Shown one piece after another: positions 37,126 to 46,264 of a stretch of DNA of 64,000 nt (positions within the stretch are counted from its first letter, which is position 1; each line of letters starts with the position of its first letter). Origin of the DNA: MWCO01 sp964488865 (lineage in GTDB: Bacteria > Myxococcota_A > Polyangia > Polyangiales > Polyangiaceae); NCBI GenBank assembly GCA_964488865.1, contig CAZAWR010000034.1, forward strand, positions 25,747 to 89,746, read 5' to 3'. The notes beneath the pieces were generated by a model. The model saw only the letters and a program-made list of their open reading frames with translations, ran no database searches and had not been told where the DNA came from. The position numbers and the translations under genes are program-made.

Positions 37126-37922
37126 CCCTGGGCCTTCGCGTCGAGGAGCTTGCGCGCGGCGAGCAGAAGTCGCACGGCCACCAAATTGGATACGATCGCG
37201 ACCATCAAAATGATGGTGAGCGTGGCCGGGTGAACGGCGCCGAAGGGCCGCTCCAGGATGGGCGTCAGCATGGGCGCAATGATCAGCGCGGCGGCAATGT
37301 ACGCCACACGCTCGTGACGCCGCATCAAGGTGCTGGGCAGGTTCAGATCCATGGATTCGGCCTTGGCCCGGACGTAGCTGACGAGCTGCGAACCCAACAG
37401 CGCAGCGAGCGGGATGAGCATCTGCCAAACGGAGAACCGATAGAAGACTGCCAGGCCGATCATCGGCGCAGCGTCCGCATACCGATCGAGAACGGAGTCG
37501 AGGATCGCGCCGGACTTTTTCACCATCCCGGTCTCCCGCGCCACCATCCCGTCCAGCGCGTCGAACGCACTGCCGATGAGGAACAGCAGACCCGCCGTGG
37601 AGAAATGACCGACCGCCGCGATGGGAGCACACGCCAACGTCAGCACGAGCGACGTGACCGTGAGCGTGTCGGGCTTCACGCCAAGGCGCGCAAAGAGCTT
37701 TCCCGGGGCCCGAATCGCCCAGTAGACCGCCTCCATGAACCACGCGCCCAGCAGCATCGTTCCACCGAGACGCTGGAGCTTCTCGTCTTGCCTCCTGCCC
37801 ACCAGCAGAGTCCGCACCGCGTACGCTGACACGGCGGCCAGGAAGAACGTCGCCACCGATCCCACGGCTATTAGCGTGGATGTGGCGATGGATGTTTGGT
37901 TGAGGACCCCTTCCATTTGCAT
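37122..37922 (-). CDS. CDP-alcohol phosphatidyltransferase
   Basis: A 266-residue membrane protein with the complete family signature D-G-x2-A-R-x8-G-x3-D-x3-D at residues D124, G125, A128, R129, G138, D142 and D146. The enzyme transfers a phosphatidyl or other phosphoalcohol group from a CDP-activated donor to an alcohol, such as glycerol phosphate or inositol phosphate; the acceptor cannot be read from sequence. About six to eight helices surround the motif. ATG 37922 is followed by a second ATG two codons later. The GtrA gene overlaps its 3' end. Confidence 0.88.
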   Translation of the reverse strand: MQMEGVLNQTSIATSTLIAVGSVATFFLAAVSAYAVRTLLVGRRQDEKLQRLGGTMLLGAWFMEAVYWAIRAPGKLFARLGVKPDTLTVTSLVLTLACAPIAAVGHFSTAGLLFLIGSAFDALDGMVARETGMVKKSGAILDSVLDRYADAAPMIGLAVFYRFSVWQMLIPLAALLGSQLVSYVRAKAESMDLNLPSTLMRRHERVAYIAAALIIAPMLTPILERPFGAVHPATLTIILMVAIVSNLVAVRLLLAARKLLDAKAQG

Positions 37923-38250
37923 GATGGCGTTTCCAGTGTGGGGAAAGGTTGTCGCGGTCTCCGGGGGGCAGTGCTACCGCAACGTCATATCTCAAAAGCG
38001 ATTCGTCAAGTTCTTAGCATCCGGCGTGCCACAGACCTGGCCTGAGGGAATCGAGCAAGACACCAGTTTTCCCTCACAACCACGCCCTCCCAAGAAGAAG
38101 GCGCCTGCGAACTGCGTAGCAGCATACGCACCCGCAGCCCCTCTCGCGCTCGCTTCATAGCACAGCCGTGTTGCCCTCTGCCACATACCGAAGGACTCGA
38201 AACGGACCCGGGTTTCGACTATCTTGGGTCGCGATTTGCCGGAGGGGTCC
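37923..38250. other. Divergent intergenic region of 328 bases, no gene seen
   Basis: This gap separates the phosphatidyltransferase gene and the caspase-like gene, which diverge. A reverse frame of 97 codons runs through it but has low GC at third positions and no ribosome binding site. The ribosome binding site GGAGGGG of the next gene is at 38241-38247. No repeat or clear promoter was recognised. Confidence 0.5.
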
Positions 38251-40107
38251 ATGGCCAAACGAGCACTGTGCGTTGGAATTGACATCTACTCGACACCGAA
38301 CGTACCGCCTCTGCACGGGTGCGTGCAGGATGCGAAGAGCGTGGCGCAGATGCTCGTCGATCGGTTCGGGTTCGCACCCGCCGACGTCAAGCAACTGCAC
38401 AACGAGCTGGCCACCAAGGACAACATCCTGCGCTCGCTCGATTGGATCCGAAACGTCTCCTCGCCCGGGGACCACGTGTGCATCTACGTCGCGGCGCATG
38501 GCACGCACTTCCCGGATCGAAGCGGCAACGAGGCAGACGGTCTCGACGAAATCCTGGTCACGCACGATCACAGCTGGCAGTTTTCGTTGCTCCGCGACGA
38601 CGAGCTGGGCGAAGTGTTCGCGCGGTTTCCCGCGACGGTGTCGGTCGTGTGCCTGTTCGACACCTCCCATGGGCCGGTCCCCCAGCCGCAGGGAAGGTGC
38701 GTGGTCCCTCCGCCGGACTTGCCCCCGATAGGGTGGGCGCGCAGCCGCAACCTCGGGCTGCGAGGCAGGTTCCGTCAACGTCGACCCGACGATCTGCCTG
38801 GCCTGCTCTTCTTCTCCGCGTGCGGCGAGCACGAGGTGGCCGCCGAGGCGTCGACCCAGGTCGGGTTCGGAGGGGCCTTCACCAGGTCCCTGCTGCAAGC
38901 GATGGGACAGTCACCAGGCGCATCGTGGGACGTGATCCATAGACAGGTCGTCGCCGACCTGCAGGGGCGCGGTGCGCGACAGATCCCGCAGATGCACGCC
39001 GCTCCGTCGATGCGGACCCAGTCCATGTTCGGCGCCGTGGCGTCCGCTCCTCCGTCGATGCGGCAGCCGCAGCAGGCCCCCAACGCGTGGGGCGCCCATT
39101 CCCCGGTGGATTCACGTGCACAGCAACCTCAACAAGCTTGGGCCCCCATGGCCGGAGCCGCGGTCGCCACTGCGGGCTCGGCGATGATGGGCGGTTCCTC
39201 ACAAGCCCTTTCCCTGCAAGGAGGCGCCATGCTCCAAGGCCCCGCCATCTATCAGCCGACCACGCCTACCCCCATCGACAACGCACTCGCCGAGTTCAAG
39301 CCCGAGGACTACACCGTCCGCCTCTGCAACACGATCTTCAAGGTGCTGCCCTTCGCCCCTGCCCCCATGCCCTACGCCAACCTCGGAGATGCCGTGCGGG
39401 CGCTCAACCCCTCCGCGGCCCCCGACGTCATGGCAAAGGCAGAAGCCTTCTCCCGCGCCGAGCCGGTCACCAAGACCCTCTGGGTCGCCAACGCCATCGA
39501 CACGGGCGACGTAGGCATCGCTGCCTACTCGGGGGTCCGGTCGGCCGTCGTCCTGTTCTTCGGTGAAAACAAGGGCGACGCGCTCGAGACGGATCCACAA
39601 CAAGCCGTGGACGCCGCCATCAAGCTGCTCGGGCTCAGCTACATCATCTATCGTCTGTTCCCCGGATCCGCCATGGACCGGGTGCGTTCCTTCTACGCCC
39701 TGCCGGCAGGCCAGTCCCTGGCGATGTACTACGCCGCGATCGAGGTCGGGTTGCCCTTCGCAGACAACATCGCGACGGCCGGTGGCCAGTTCATGAACCG
39801 CCTCTACCAGCGCTACGGGGCCGACGCGGCGAACAAGCTGCAGTCCGTGATCGGTGCCGACGACCTGGCCAATTCCCAGGGCATCCTCGCCGCCGTGATC
39901 GGCCCCATGGAGACCGCTGTGCAGAAGGTCGCCCCCTACGCCAACCAAGTCGCCGAGGCCGCCAAGACGTACGTGCCCACTGCCCTCAACGTGGCCGACA
40001 AGGCGGCGGGCATTGTCGCAACCGGCGCCGACATCATGCCCGTGTATCGCTACCTCGTCGCTCGCCTCACCGCCGAAGCGTGCGCCCAGTACGCCGGCAG
40101 CCCCTGA
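38251..40107 (+). CDS. Caspase-like (C14/metacaspase) protein with the catalytic Cys replaced by Ser
   Basis: The 618-residue protein starts at ATG 38251 behind GGAGGGG. Residues 1-240 form a caspase fold: RALCVGIDIYS, a linker with GCVQDA, the His83 loop YVAAHGTHFPD, and a late LLFFSACGEHEVAAE strand. At the position of the nucleophile (normally DCCHSG) the sequence reads FDTSHGP, with Ser139 before His140, so a Cys protease reaction is not expected. Residues 265-350 are a Pro/Gln/Ala-rich linker; the C-terminal 280 residues are helical and of unknown type, containing Gly/Ala-rich hydrophobic segments. It may be a pseudo-protease that binds peptides, or a Ser-dependent variant. A small zinc-ribbon gene follows. 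Confidence 0.85.
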   Translation: MAKRALCVGIDIYSTPNVPPLHGCVQDAKSVAQMLVDRFGFAPADVKQLHNELATKDNILRSLDWIRNVSSPGDHVCIYVAAHGTHFPDRSGNEADGLDEILVTHDHSWQFSLLRDDELGEVFARFPATVSVVCLFDTSHGPVPQPQGRCVVPPPDLPPIGWARSRNLGLRGRFRQRRPDDLPGLLFFSACGEHEVAAEASTQVGFGGAFTRSLLQAMGQSPGASWDVIHRQVVADLQGRGARQIPQMHAAPSMRTQSMFGAVASAPPSMRQPQQAPNAWGAHSPVDSRAQQPQQAWAPMAGAAVATAGSAMMGGSSQALSLQGGAMLQGPAIYQPTTPTPIDNALAEFKPEDYTVRLCNTIFKVLPFAPAPMPYANLGDAVRALNPSAAPDVMAKAEAFSRAEPVTKTLWVANAIDTGDVGIAAYSGVRSAVVLFFGENKGDALETDPQQAVDAAIKLLGLSYIIYRLFPGSAMDRVRSFYALPAGQSLAMYYAAIEVGLPFADNIATAGGQFMNRLYQRYGADAANKLQSVIGADDLANSQGILAAVIGPMETAVQKVAPYANQVAEAAKTYVPTALNVADKAAGIVATGADIMPVYRYLVARLTAEACAQYAGSP

Positions 40108-40134
40108 TCACGCGTCGCCACGAAGAGCCCAACC

Positions 40135-40359
40135 ATGGACCTGATCAACACGGAAATCGCAGCGGGCCTCACCGTCCTGCACGCGATCATCGCAGCCATC
40201 GTCATTCTGATAGCAGGCATCGCGCTGCAATCTCTTCGCAAGGACAAGCTCCCCGGACAGGATCTGTTGCGCGACGCCCAATGCGCTGCGTGCGGCTGGA
40301 AGGGCCGCGTCAGCAAGTACCAGCGCAAGTGCCCCGGCTGCAACGGCGACCTGGGGTGA
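40135..40359 (+). CDS. Small membrane protein with C-terminal zinc ribbon, 74 aa
   Basis: The 74-residue product begins MDLINTEIAAGLTV, has one transmembrane helix (about residues 15-32) and ends in a compact CxxC-x12-CxxC unit (CAACGWKGRVSKYQRKCPGC) that should bind a single zinc ion. It follows the caspase-like gene by 27 bases on the same strand, so cotranscription is likely. Function unknown; a membrane-tethered partner or regulator of the caspase-like protein is one possibility. The high GC at third positions and the four regularly spaced Cys support a real gene. Confidence 0.75.
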   Translation: MDLINTEIAAGLTVLHAIIAAIVILIAGIALQSLRKDKLPGQDLLRDAQCAACGWKGRVSKYQRKCPGCNGDLG

Positions 40360-40383
40360 TGCGTCGCATGTTGCACGCTTTCG

Positions 40384-40402
40384 CGTCACACTCCCCGTGA
40401 CG
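40384..40402. terminator. Possible bidirectional terminator
   Basis: A 6-base stem CGTCAC (40384-40389) and GTGACG (40397-40402) with a 7-base loop lies in the 55-base gap between two convergent genes. Confidence 0.35.
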
Positions 40403-40414
40403 TTACGGTCCGAA

Positions 40415-40777
40415 CTACATCGAGCGCGGCAATGAGTTGGGGCAGGCATAGGCTGTGCCGGTGATGGTCACGCTCGTGGTGGTCCCCTCGCCCATCCCCA
40501 GTTGCGGGGGGTCGTGGCGGATGTGGGTCGCGCCCAGGTCCGCCGCCTTGTTGCGAATATCGTTCATCGCGTAGTCGATCAAGGCCTCGTTCGAGAGGTA
40601 CGCACCGCCGAAGGTGCCTCCGCCCTTGCCCGTGATGAGCCCGACCGTCTCGCATTCAGGCGGCAGTGGGTCCCGGGTGGGCGCCACTGACGCCCCACTC
40701 TGCGACAACGCCGCCGTCTTGCACGAGGGAAGAACACAGCCAAGTGCCAAAAACAAAGCAAACAAAGTCTTCTTCAT
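40415..40777 (-). CDS. DUF4156-like lipoprotein
   Basis: ATG 40777 (MKKTLFALFLALG) gives a classic lipoprotein signal with a lipobox-like LPSC near residue 19. The 120-residue product matches the DUF4156 pattern of small Gammaproteobacterial and myxobacterial lipoproteins: CETVGLITGKGGG followed by NDIRNKAADLGATHI, then a late Cys (GTAYACP). Function unknown. An upstream in-frame extension to 40861 was not used because it lacks a signal peptide. Confidence 0.85.
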   Translation of the reverse strand: MKKTLFALFLALGCVLPSCKTAALSQSGASVAPTRDPLPPECETVGLITGKGGGTFGGAYLSNEALIDYAMNDIRNKAADLGATHIRHDPPQLGMGEGTTTSVTITGTAYACPNSLPRSM

Positions 40778-40888
40778 GACCCTGCTTGCAGCAAAGACCG
40801 TGCCGCAACGGCATGACGCGAAAGCACGCCTCGCGACCCGGCCGAGCCAACGAGCGTTCACAGCGAGGCCGAGAACCGCGCTTCCCGC

Positions 40889-42301
40889 CTACCGAACGCA
40901 CTGCCCCTGGGACGCGCGACAACGCCCCTGCAGCGTACACGTCTCCGCGTTCTTGCAGTCATCGTGCGACGCGGCGTGACAGGCCTGTCTGTCCTTCGGT
41001 GAGCACCGACCCCAGCGCTTGCACGCCTCCGAACCCTGGCAGTCCTTCTGGGTGCGAACCTCGCACGTCCCATCGCGCAGGGAGCAGCGCCCCTCCCGCT
41101 TGCACCCCAAGGATTCCTGGCACTGCGCCACGATCGTGGCCTTGCAGCCACCCCTCCTGGCGCTGCATCGCCCATGCTCCACGCACGCCACCGACTGGCT
41201 GCAATCGTCGCCGGAGACAACGCGGCACGCGCCGTTGACCGCAGAACACTGCCCCTGCTCGCGGCAGGCGGCCGACGCCAGACACTCCGACCTGGCCTTC
41301 GCGATGCACGTGCCCAACCGATCCGTGCACCGGCCTTCCTGCTTGCATGCCGCAGAGCCCTGACAGCTCCGAACGCACTGTCCGTCCCTCGCAAGACAGG
41401 CCTTTTCGTCCTTGCACGCGCGCGCACCAGCACAGTCTGCATCCGAAGCGGCCACGCAGACGCCCTTCACCAAGGAGCAGGCCCCGCTTGTCGCGCAGCG
41501 ACTCGACCCCCCGCAATCGGCAGCCGAACGGGCAACACATCGCTTGGCGCCCTCCACTTCCCCCAGACCGCAAGCGCCGTACTGGGAGCACCAGAGCGAG
41601 GCCCCACAGTCCTCCTCCCTCGTCACGCCGCACGCGGCATCCATCGCGGTGCACGCCGCCCACAAGGCGCAGCCCGGCTGCTGCCGGCATAGGCCTCCCG
41701 GCGAGCCGAGCCACGCATCCTCCACCACACACTGTCCCGCACTCGCCTTGCAGCGACCCAGCGTCGCGCAGGCTTCCGAAGAGGCACACGCGTCGTCCGC
41801 CCGCGCCACACACTGCCCTTCGATGAAGTCGCAAGCCCCCACGAGCCGGCACGACGCGGTCTTCTTGCAGTCCGCGTGCGAGCCGGCAGCGCAAACCTGC
41901 CCGCGTAGCACGCACCGGCCGAGCTCTTCACACGCCTTGGACCTCTGACAGCTCTCGTCCGAGATCGCCACGCAAACACCGTCGCGAAGGGAACAACCTC
42001 CTTCGGCGGCACAAGCCCCGGCACAGTCCCGGTCCGACTTCGCCACGCACTCCCCATCCTCAGGAGAGCAACGAGCGCTCCGTCGGCACCCTTCGGAAGC
42101 CTCGCACGACGCTTCCGTGGCCGCGCATCCAGGCCACGGAAACCATCGGACCGCACAGCGGCCCGCTTCCATGCAGGCCTGCTGCGACGGGCAACGGGCC
42201 ATCGCCCACACGGCGGAGAGCACGAAGGCAGCCACAAGCCCCAATCCGACAGGGATGGCGATTCGCGTCGTCCGGGAAAGGGTTGTGGGCTGGTGGGTCA
42301 T
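40889..42301 (-). CDS. Membrane-anchored Cys-rich repeat protein (about 16 four-Cys units)
   Basis: A 470-residue protein from ATG 42301. One N-terminal transmembrane helix (IPVGLGLVAAFVLSAVWAM) leads to an extracytoplasmic array of about 16 tandem units of roughly 25-27 residues with the pattern C-x5-C-x5-C-x6-C (for example CQGSEACKRWGRCS), most with a GRC core and an Asp before the first Cys. The array fills the protein to its last residues. Such units are likely disulfide-linked small domains exposed at the cell surface or in the periplasm. It follows the gene at 42318 by 16 bases, so the two are probably cotranscribed. Confidence 0.85.
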   Translation of the reverse strand: MTHQPTTLSRTTRIAIPVGLGLVAAFVLSAVWAMARCPSQQACMEAGRCAVRWFPWPGCAATEASCEASEGCRRSARCSPEDGECVAKSDRDCAGACAAEGGCSLRDGVCVAISDESCQRSKACEELGRCVLRGQVCAAGSHADCKKTASCRLVGACDFIEGQCVARADDACASSEACATLGRCKASAGQCVVEDAWLGSPGGLCRQQPGCALWAACTAMDAACGVTREEDCGASLWCSQYGACGLGEVEGAKRCVARSAADCGGSSRCATSGACSLVKGVCVAASDADCAGARACKDEKACLARDGQCVRSCQGSAACKQEGRCTDRLGTCIAKARSECLASAACREQGQCSAVNGACRVVSGDDCSQSVACVEHGRCSARRGGCKATIVAQCQESLGCKREGRCSLRDGTCEVRTQKDCQGSEACKRWGRCSPKDRQACHAASHDDCKNAETCTLQGRCRASQGQCVR

Positions 42302-42317
42302 GCGATCTATCTCACGC

Positions 42318-44660
42318 TCAATCCGCAGGTAGCAGGGCAAGGATGGTCGTCGCAGGGCGACGCATCAAGGCAGCTCGGTAAGCCTTCGCCACGCTGCGGT
42401 GACGGTCCATCGCCTCCACGGCGCCCGCCACAGAGGCAACACGGGCCGCGACGGACGCCTCCCACATCGACAACGGGGGCGAATCCGACGGCACACGAGA
42501 GGCGTAGAGGATCCAATCCATCCGTGCATCTACGTCAGCAGGGGCTGAGTGCGCGCGCACCACCCATGGGACGCCGCGGAAAGGTCCGAAGGCCCCTGAG
42601 GGATGCAACGCCGTGGGGTCCATTCCCAGCAGGGCCACGAGCATGTCCTCGGAGACCATCTTTCCCCCTTCGGTCTTGCCCCGCGCCGCGGACACCACGA
42701 CCGCTGCGTCGTCCAGGTAGCGAACGGCCTCGCCGCGAATTCTCGTCAAAGCCGAGGGCAGATCCGTCGACACCGGCATGTCGTGAAGGAACCTGGACGG
42801 CGCCGTGTCGCGCCAGGGAGCAAGCGCTTTCGCGGCGGCTTCCACCTCTCCTCGCAACACGAGCGCCAGGGCACGCAAGGAGACCGCACGAGCCTCGGCA
42901 GCCAGCACACCCACCCAGGCCTCGGAGTCCAACGTGGTCGCGTCATCTGTCCGCAAGACGGAGCTGTCCTTCTCGACGAGGTCCAGCAGAGAAAGAGCCT
43001 CGTCGACGTTTCCCGCGAGGATTTCGAAGGCGGCCGCACGAAGAGCAAGGTCCCGACGAAGGGAGCGTTGATCATGCTGCGGATCCTTGATGGCGACCAA
43101 CATCATCATCACGGCGTGCTCGAGCCCGTGGGCGCGGCCTGCAGCGAAGCGATCCGGATGGGAAACCAGCTCGAGCACCGGCGGGACAGGAAGGGAGATC
43201 GGGAGTGCAGAAGGGGTCCCTTGCTCCGCCAGAAGCAGCGCCCGAATCCCCGCATGGCGGTGGCGAGACTGCTCCGGCAAGGGAGCTTCGACGAGAGGCG
43301 CCAGGGCCTTCACACGCGCCAAGCCCGTGAGCCCGTCGGCATGCGCTAGCCGGCAAGCTTCCGACATCTCGGACGCTAGCCTCGCTGCGACGGACGCATC
43401 GCCCGCCCGCGCGTCGATCGCGTCGGCCAGGCATCGAAGGGTCGTGGCCGTTTCGTCGCCTGTGGAGGGTTGCTCGGCCGCCCGGCGCAGCACGGACGAT
43501 GCCTGCGCGTGGCACCCTCCGAGCAAGAGAAACGCAGCTTCGTGCCGGGTGGCCGGAAGGGAGGCTCGCTCGGCCACCTCGCAAGCTCGCGAGAAGCCAC
43601 CTTCGACACGGTAGGCCATCACGGCAAGGCGCTTGGAGTCCTCGTCCTCACAGCCGGCCAACATGTCCGCCGCGTGGGCCCATTGTCCGTGCGCGACCAA
43701 CGCCTCTCCCGTCCTGCGGCAATCCGGTGCGAGGTCGTGGTACGCGAGAACGGAAGCCAGGCGCTGTTGGCTCGGAAGTCCTTCCGACGCCCTTCGAGCC
43801 AGTCGGTCAATCGCCCAGCCCCGATGAGGCGGGATCAGCGCCGCGGTCTCGAAGTCGTCGACACCTCGCGCCGCTCCACCGATGGCCGCTCCTGCGCCCA
43901 AAGACAAGGCCAACCCCACAGCGAGCCCGCGCACGAGCATCGCAGTCTTGCCGAAGGAGACCACCCCGACGTGCGCGGCCGTGACCTCGATCACCTCGCA
44001 CCCCTCGGCCGGGACCACCTCGAGCGCGGTCACCGTGGGCCGATAAGAAGCTCCGGGCCCCCCATCACCCAGGCTTCTCCGAACCGTCCCGCGCACGATC
44101 ACCTCGTCGCCGTGGCGCACGGTACGGATGGCACCGGCCAACCCCAGATCCTTCGGCCAGGAGCCGAACCGGAAGGTCACGACACCATCGGGCTGGGCGA
44201 GCAGCCGCATGCGATCGTCCGCATCCAACCTGGAGAGGTTGCCGGGCAAGGACTCCCGCGACCCGGCGGCCACCATCACGGGGCCACGCAGGACGGTGCT
44301 GCCGTCCGGGGTCACGACGTGAAGGGACGGAGCCCGGAAGCAAGCCCTCACACCGCTGGCACCGGGCACGAATCGCAACGACTCCGCCGAGGCTTCGACG
44401 GTGCAGGCGGCCGCTGCGCCCGAACCGTCGAGGGACACGACGGGAGCGCCGGGGACCTCGAGGCGCCCGCGCAGCACGACGGGACCGATCTCCAGCGAGG
44501 CGCTACCGGCGCCAAAGGCTCGTAGCACGCGCGCCGCACGACGACGCGCCAGCCATCGGACCCACAACCAGAACAAGAGTCCGCCCAGGACGATAAAGGC
44601 CGCGGCCGCGGTCCAACCGATCCACTGGCCGTGGGTCACCTGCCAGGGCACGGATAACAT
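42318..44660 (-). CDS. Two-helix membrane protein with beta-rich and TPR-like regions
   Basis: A 780-residue protein with a transmembrane helix near residues 15-37, a beta-rich cytosolic or periplasmic region (about 45-250) that includes VVLRGRLEVPG, RTVRHGDEVIVRGTVRRS, reminiscent of GIDE-like or OB-like domains, a second helix (about 257-285), and 480 residues of helical repeats, Ala-rich and with regular Cys (CRRTGEALVAHGQW, CEVAERASLPATRHEAAFLLLGGCHAQA), of TPR/SEL1-like character. The fold calls are tentative. I do not recognise the family. It leads a two-gene unit with the Cys-repeat gene downstream. Confidence 0.75.
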   Translation of the reverse strand: MLSVPWQVTHGQWIGWTAAAAFIVLGGLLFWLWVRWLARRRAARVLRAFGAGSASLEIGPVVLRGRLEVPGAPVVSLDGSGAAAACTVEASAESLRFVPGASGVRACFRAPSLHVVTPDGSTVLRGPVMVAAGSRESLPGNLSRLDADDRMRLLAQPDGVVTFRFGSWPKDLGLAGAIRTVRHGDEVIVRGTVRRSLGDGGPGASYRPTVTALEVVPAEGCEVIEVTAAHVGVVSFGKTAMLVRGLAVGLALSLGAGAAIGGAARGVDDFETAALIPPHRGWAIDRLARRASEGLPSQQRLASVLAYHDLAPDCRRTGEALVAHGQWAHAADMLAGCEDEDSKRLAVMAYRVEGGFSRACEVAERASLPATRHEAAFLLLGGCHAQASSVLRRAAEQPSTGDETATTLRCLADAIDARAGDASVAARLASEMSEACRLAHADGLTGLARVKALAPLVEAPLPEQSRHRHAGIRALLLAEQGTPSALPISLPVPPVLELVSHPDRFAAGRAHGLEHAVMMMLVAIKDPQHDQRSLRRDLALRAAAFEILAGNVDEALSLLDLVEKDSSVLRTDDATTLDSEAWVGVLAAEARAVSLRALALVLRGEVEAAAKALAPWRDTAPSRFLHDMPVSTDLPSALTRIRGEAVRYLDDAAVVVSAARGKTEGGKMVSEDMLVALLGMDPTALHPSGAFGPFRGVPWVVRAHSAPADVDARMDWILYASRVPSDSPPLSMWEASVAARVASVAGAVEAMDRHRSVAKAYRAALMRRPATTILALLPAD

Positions 44661-44750
44661 GGGGGCGCAGCATACACCCGCACGCAGACCGGGCGCAGCT
44701 TGTTGTGCGCCCTTCGCGGGTATCGATCAGCTTATGGAAGCCCTCTCCAA

Positions 44751-45191
44751 TCAGGAAGCTTCGTGACCGCGCCGCCAGAGAAGCTCGTCCACCACCGTGA
44801 GCATCGCGAAACGACGCACTTGCGACGCGTCGAGGACCACAGGCACCACCCCCTCCAGGTCCTCCGCTTCGCCGCCCTGCAACTGGATGAGCTCGCGCCC
44901 GAGCGCGTCGTCACCCGACACGAAGAAGGCGACGGGATGCTCGGCACCGTCGTTGACCATCTCGACCAAGGCTTCCGCGAGCGCGAGGGCGTCCTCGTGG
45001 GTAAGCTGGGGTCGGGCGGGCTTCGCGGCGTCGCTCTTATCCGCCTTCGCCTTCTTCTCGGCCTTGCGAGCGTCCGACTTGGAGGGCTTTGCCGGCTTGT
45101 CCTTGCCTGCCTTCTCCTTGTCCGCCTTGGTGCGCTTGCCCGCCTTCTCAGCCTTGGAGTCGTCGTCCTTGTTCGGCTTCTTCTGACCCAT
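44751..45191 (-). CDS. Lys/Ala-rich tailed hypothetical protein, 146 aa
   Basis: ATG 45191 is preceded by GGGAGAG. The first 60 residues are a disordered, very basic tail (KADKEKAGKDKPAKPSKSD) like the histone-H1-like tails of myxobacteria, which suggests nucleic-acid or acidic-partner binding. Residues 62-140 form a small folded domain (THEDALALAEALVEMVNDG, HPVAFFVSGDDALGRELIQL, VPVVLDASQVRRFAMLTVVDELLW) of unknown family. Monocistronic as far as can be seen. Confidence 0.8.
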   Translation of the reverse strand: MGQKKPNKDDDSKAEKAGKRTKADKEKAGKDKPAKPSKSDARKAEKKAKADKSDAAKPARPQLTHEDALALAEALVEMVNDGAEHPVAFFVSGDDALGRELIQLQGGEAEDLEGVVPVVLDASQVRRFAMLTVVDELLWRRGHEAS

Positions 45192-45302
45192 GATGCTCTC
45201 CCGTGGTGATGTCGGGCGGGACCTTAGCGCGAATCCGGGCGCTCACAACGAGGAAGCGGTGGAGAGACGGATCCCCGGGGGTGCGGCACGGGTAAACGTA
45301 GG

Positions 45303-46070
45303 TCAGACGGGGTACCAGTGCCCCTCGCGGAGGGGTTCGATCTGCGAAGCATCCAAGTCGAAGAAGTCCGGATAGTGAATGAGCCTCATCCTGTCGCGCA
45401 GGGAGGCGGGCAGGCGTCGCAGTTGCTCGTAGTCGGTATGAATGCCGAGGTTGGTCTCGTGCACGAAGAGGTCGGCTTCCGAGAGCCACTCGATCAAGCT
45501 CGGATCGAAGGAGGTGTCCGCGCTGTAGCCAAGACAGCGGTCACCCGCACGGATTCGCAACGCGGTGGTCGGCACCGTGTGGCGGGTCTTGCGGCACGCG
45601 ATCGAGAATGGGCCCACGGTCACCTCGCGCTCGTCCGAAATGGGCAGCAGCGACGCGAAGTCCTCGAGGGTATGCGGTCGCACGGACATGTCTTTGGTGT
45701 CCGTGACGGCGTCCATGCCTGCCGCCAGATGGCCGGACCAGAGCCGCGCGGCCACGTCCGGGTGCGCGATCAGCGTGGGTTTGCTCTGCAGTGCGAAGTG
45801 ATGGAAGTAGAGGAACCCCTCGACCCCGGAGCAATGATCCGCATGCAAGTGCGTCAGCACCACGGACCGGACGGCGTCGAGGTCAAGCTTCCACCCGGCA
45901 GTGGAACAAGCCTCGTGGAGCATCTTCCTGATGGGGTGCGGACAATCGATCAACAACCATTCACCCTCGAACCCCACGAGCAGGCTCGAGGCGTAGTGCT
46001 GGCTGGAGAAGGCATCACCCACGCCGAGGGGGAGAAAGCCGAGCGGTCCGGTCGTCGGGGGTTTCGGCAC
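45303..46070 (-). CDS. MBL-fold metallo-hydrolase (RNase Z/lactonase type)
   Basis: A 255-residue protein with the metallo-beta-lactamase signature HLHADH at residues 74-79 (H74, H76, D78, H79), further ligands in the GYSADTSFD and HETNL regions, so a dinuclear zinc site is expected. The N-terminus (GVGDAFSSQHYASSLLV) resembles RNase Z-like and phosphonate/cAMP-phosphodiesterase-like members. The substrate is not evident. A GTG start at 46070 is used; no signal peptide, so cytosolic. It diverges from the small lipoprotein gene at 46336. Confidence 0.9.
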   Translation of the reverse strand: MPKPPTTGPLGFLPLGVGDAFSSQHYASSLLVGFEGEWLLIDCPHPIRKMLHEACSTAGWKLDLDAVRSVVLTHLHADHCSGVEGFLYFHHFALQSKPTLIAHPDVAARLWSGHLAAGMDAVTDTKDMSVRPHTLEDFASLLPISDEREVTVGPFSIACRKTRHTVPTTALRIRAGDRCLGYSADTSFDPSLIEWLSEADLFVHETNLGIHTDYEQLRRLPASLRDRMRLIHYPDFFDLDASQIEPLREGHWYPV

Positions 46071-46230
46071 CTTGACGTTGTCTCATTCGACGCTGCGCAC
46101 GTCAACGGGCGGGGTAGCACCCCAGATCCGGAGGCATGCCCCCATCCCAGCCTTCCCCCGAACAGACATGGATTGCTTCGGACCACAACCCGTCGCCACG
46201 CAGCTGCCCACATCCGCACAAGCAACGAAC

Positions 46231-46264
46231 CCATCTGCGGCTCTTTGGAATCTGCGGCCAACCC
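46231..46264 (+). repeat. Short dispersed intergenic repeat, copy 2
   Basis: CCATCTGCG, a 7-base spacer, then GGAATCTGCGGCCAACCC, matching the copy at 23069-23104 in its two conserved blocks. It lies in the 265-base divergent gap between the hydrolase and the small lipoprotein genes. Confidence 0.5.

Noticed and set aside
37992..38285. Minus-strand frame of 97 codons in the divergent gap
   Set aside because: Low GC at third positions compared to neighbours, no ribosome binding site and it overlaps the start of the caspase-like gene.
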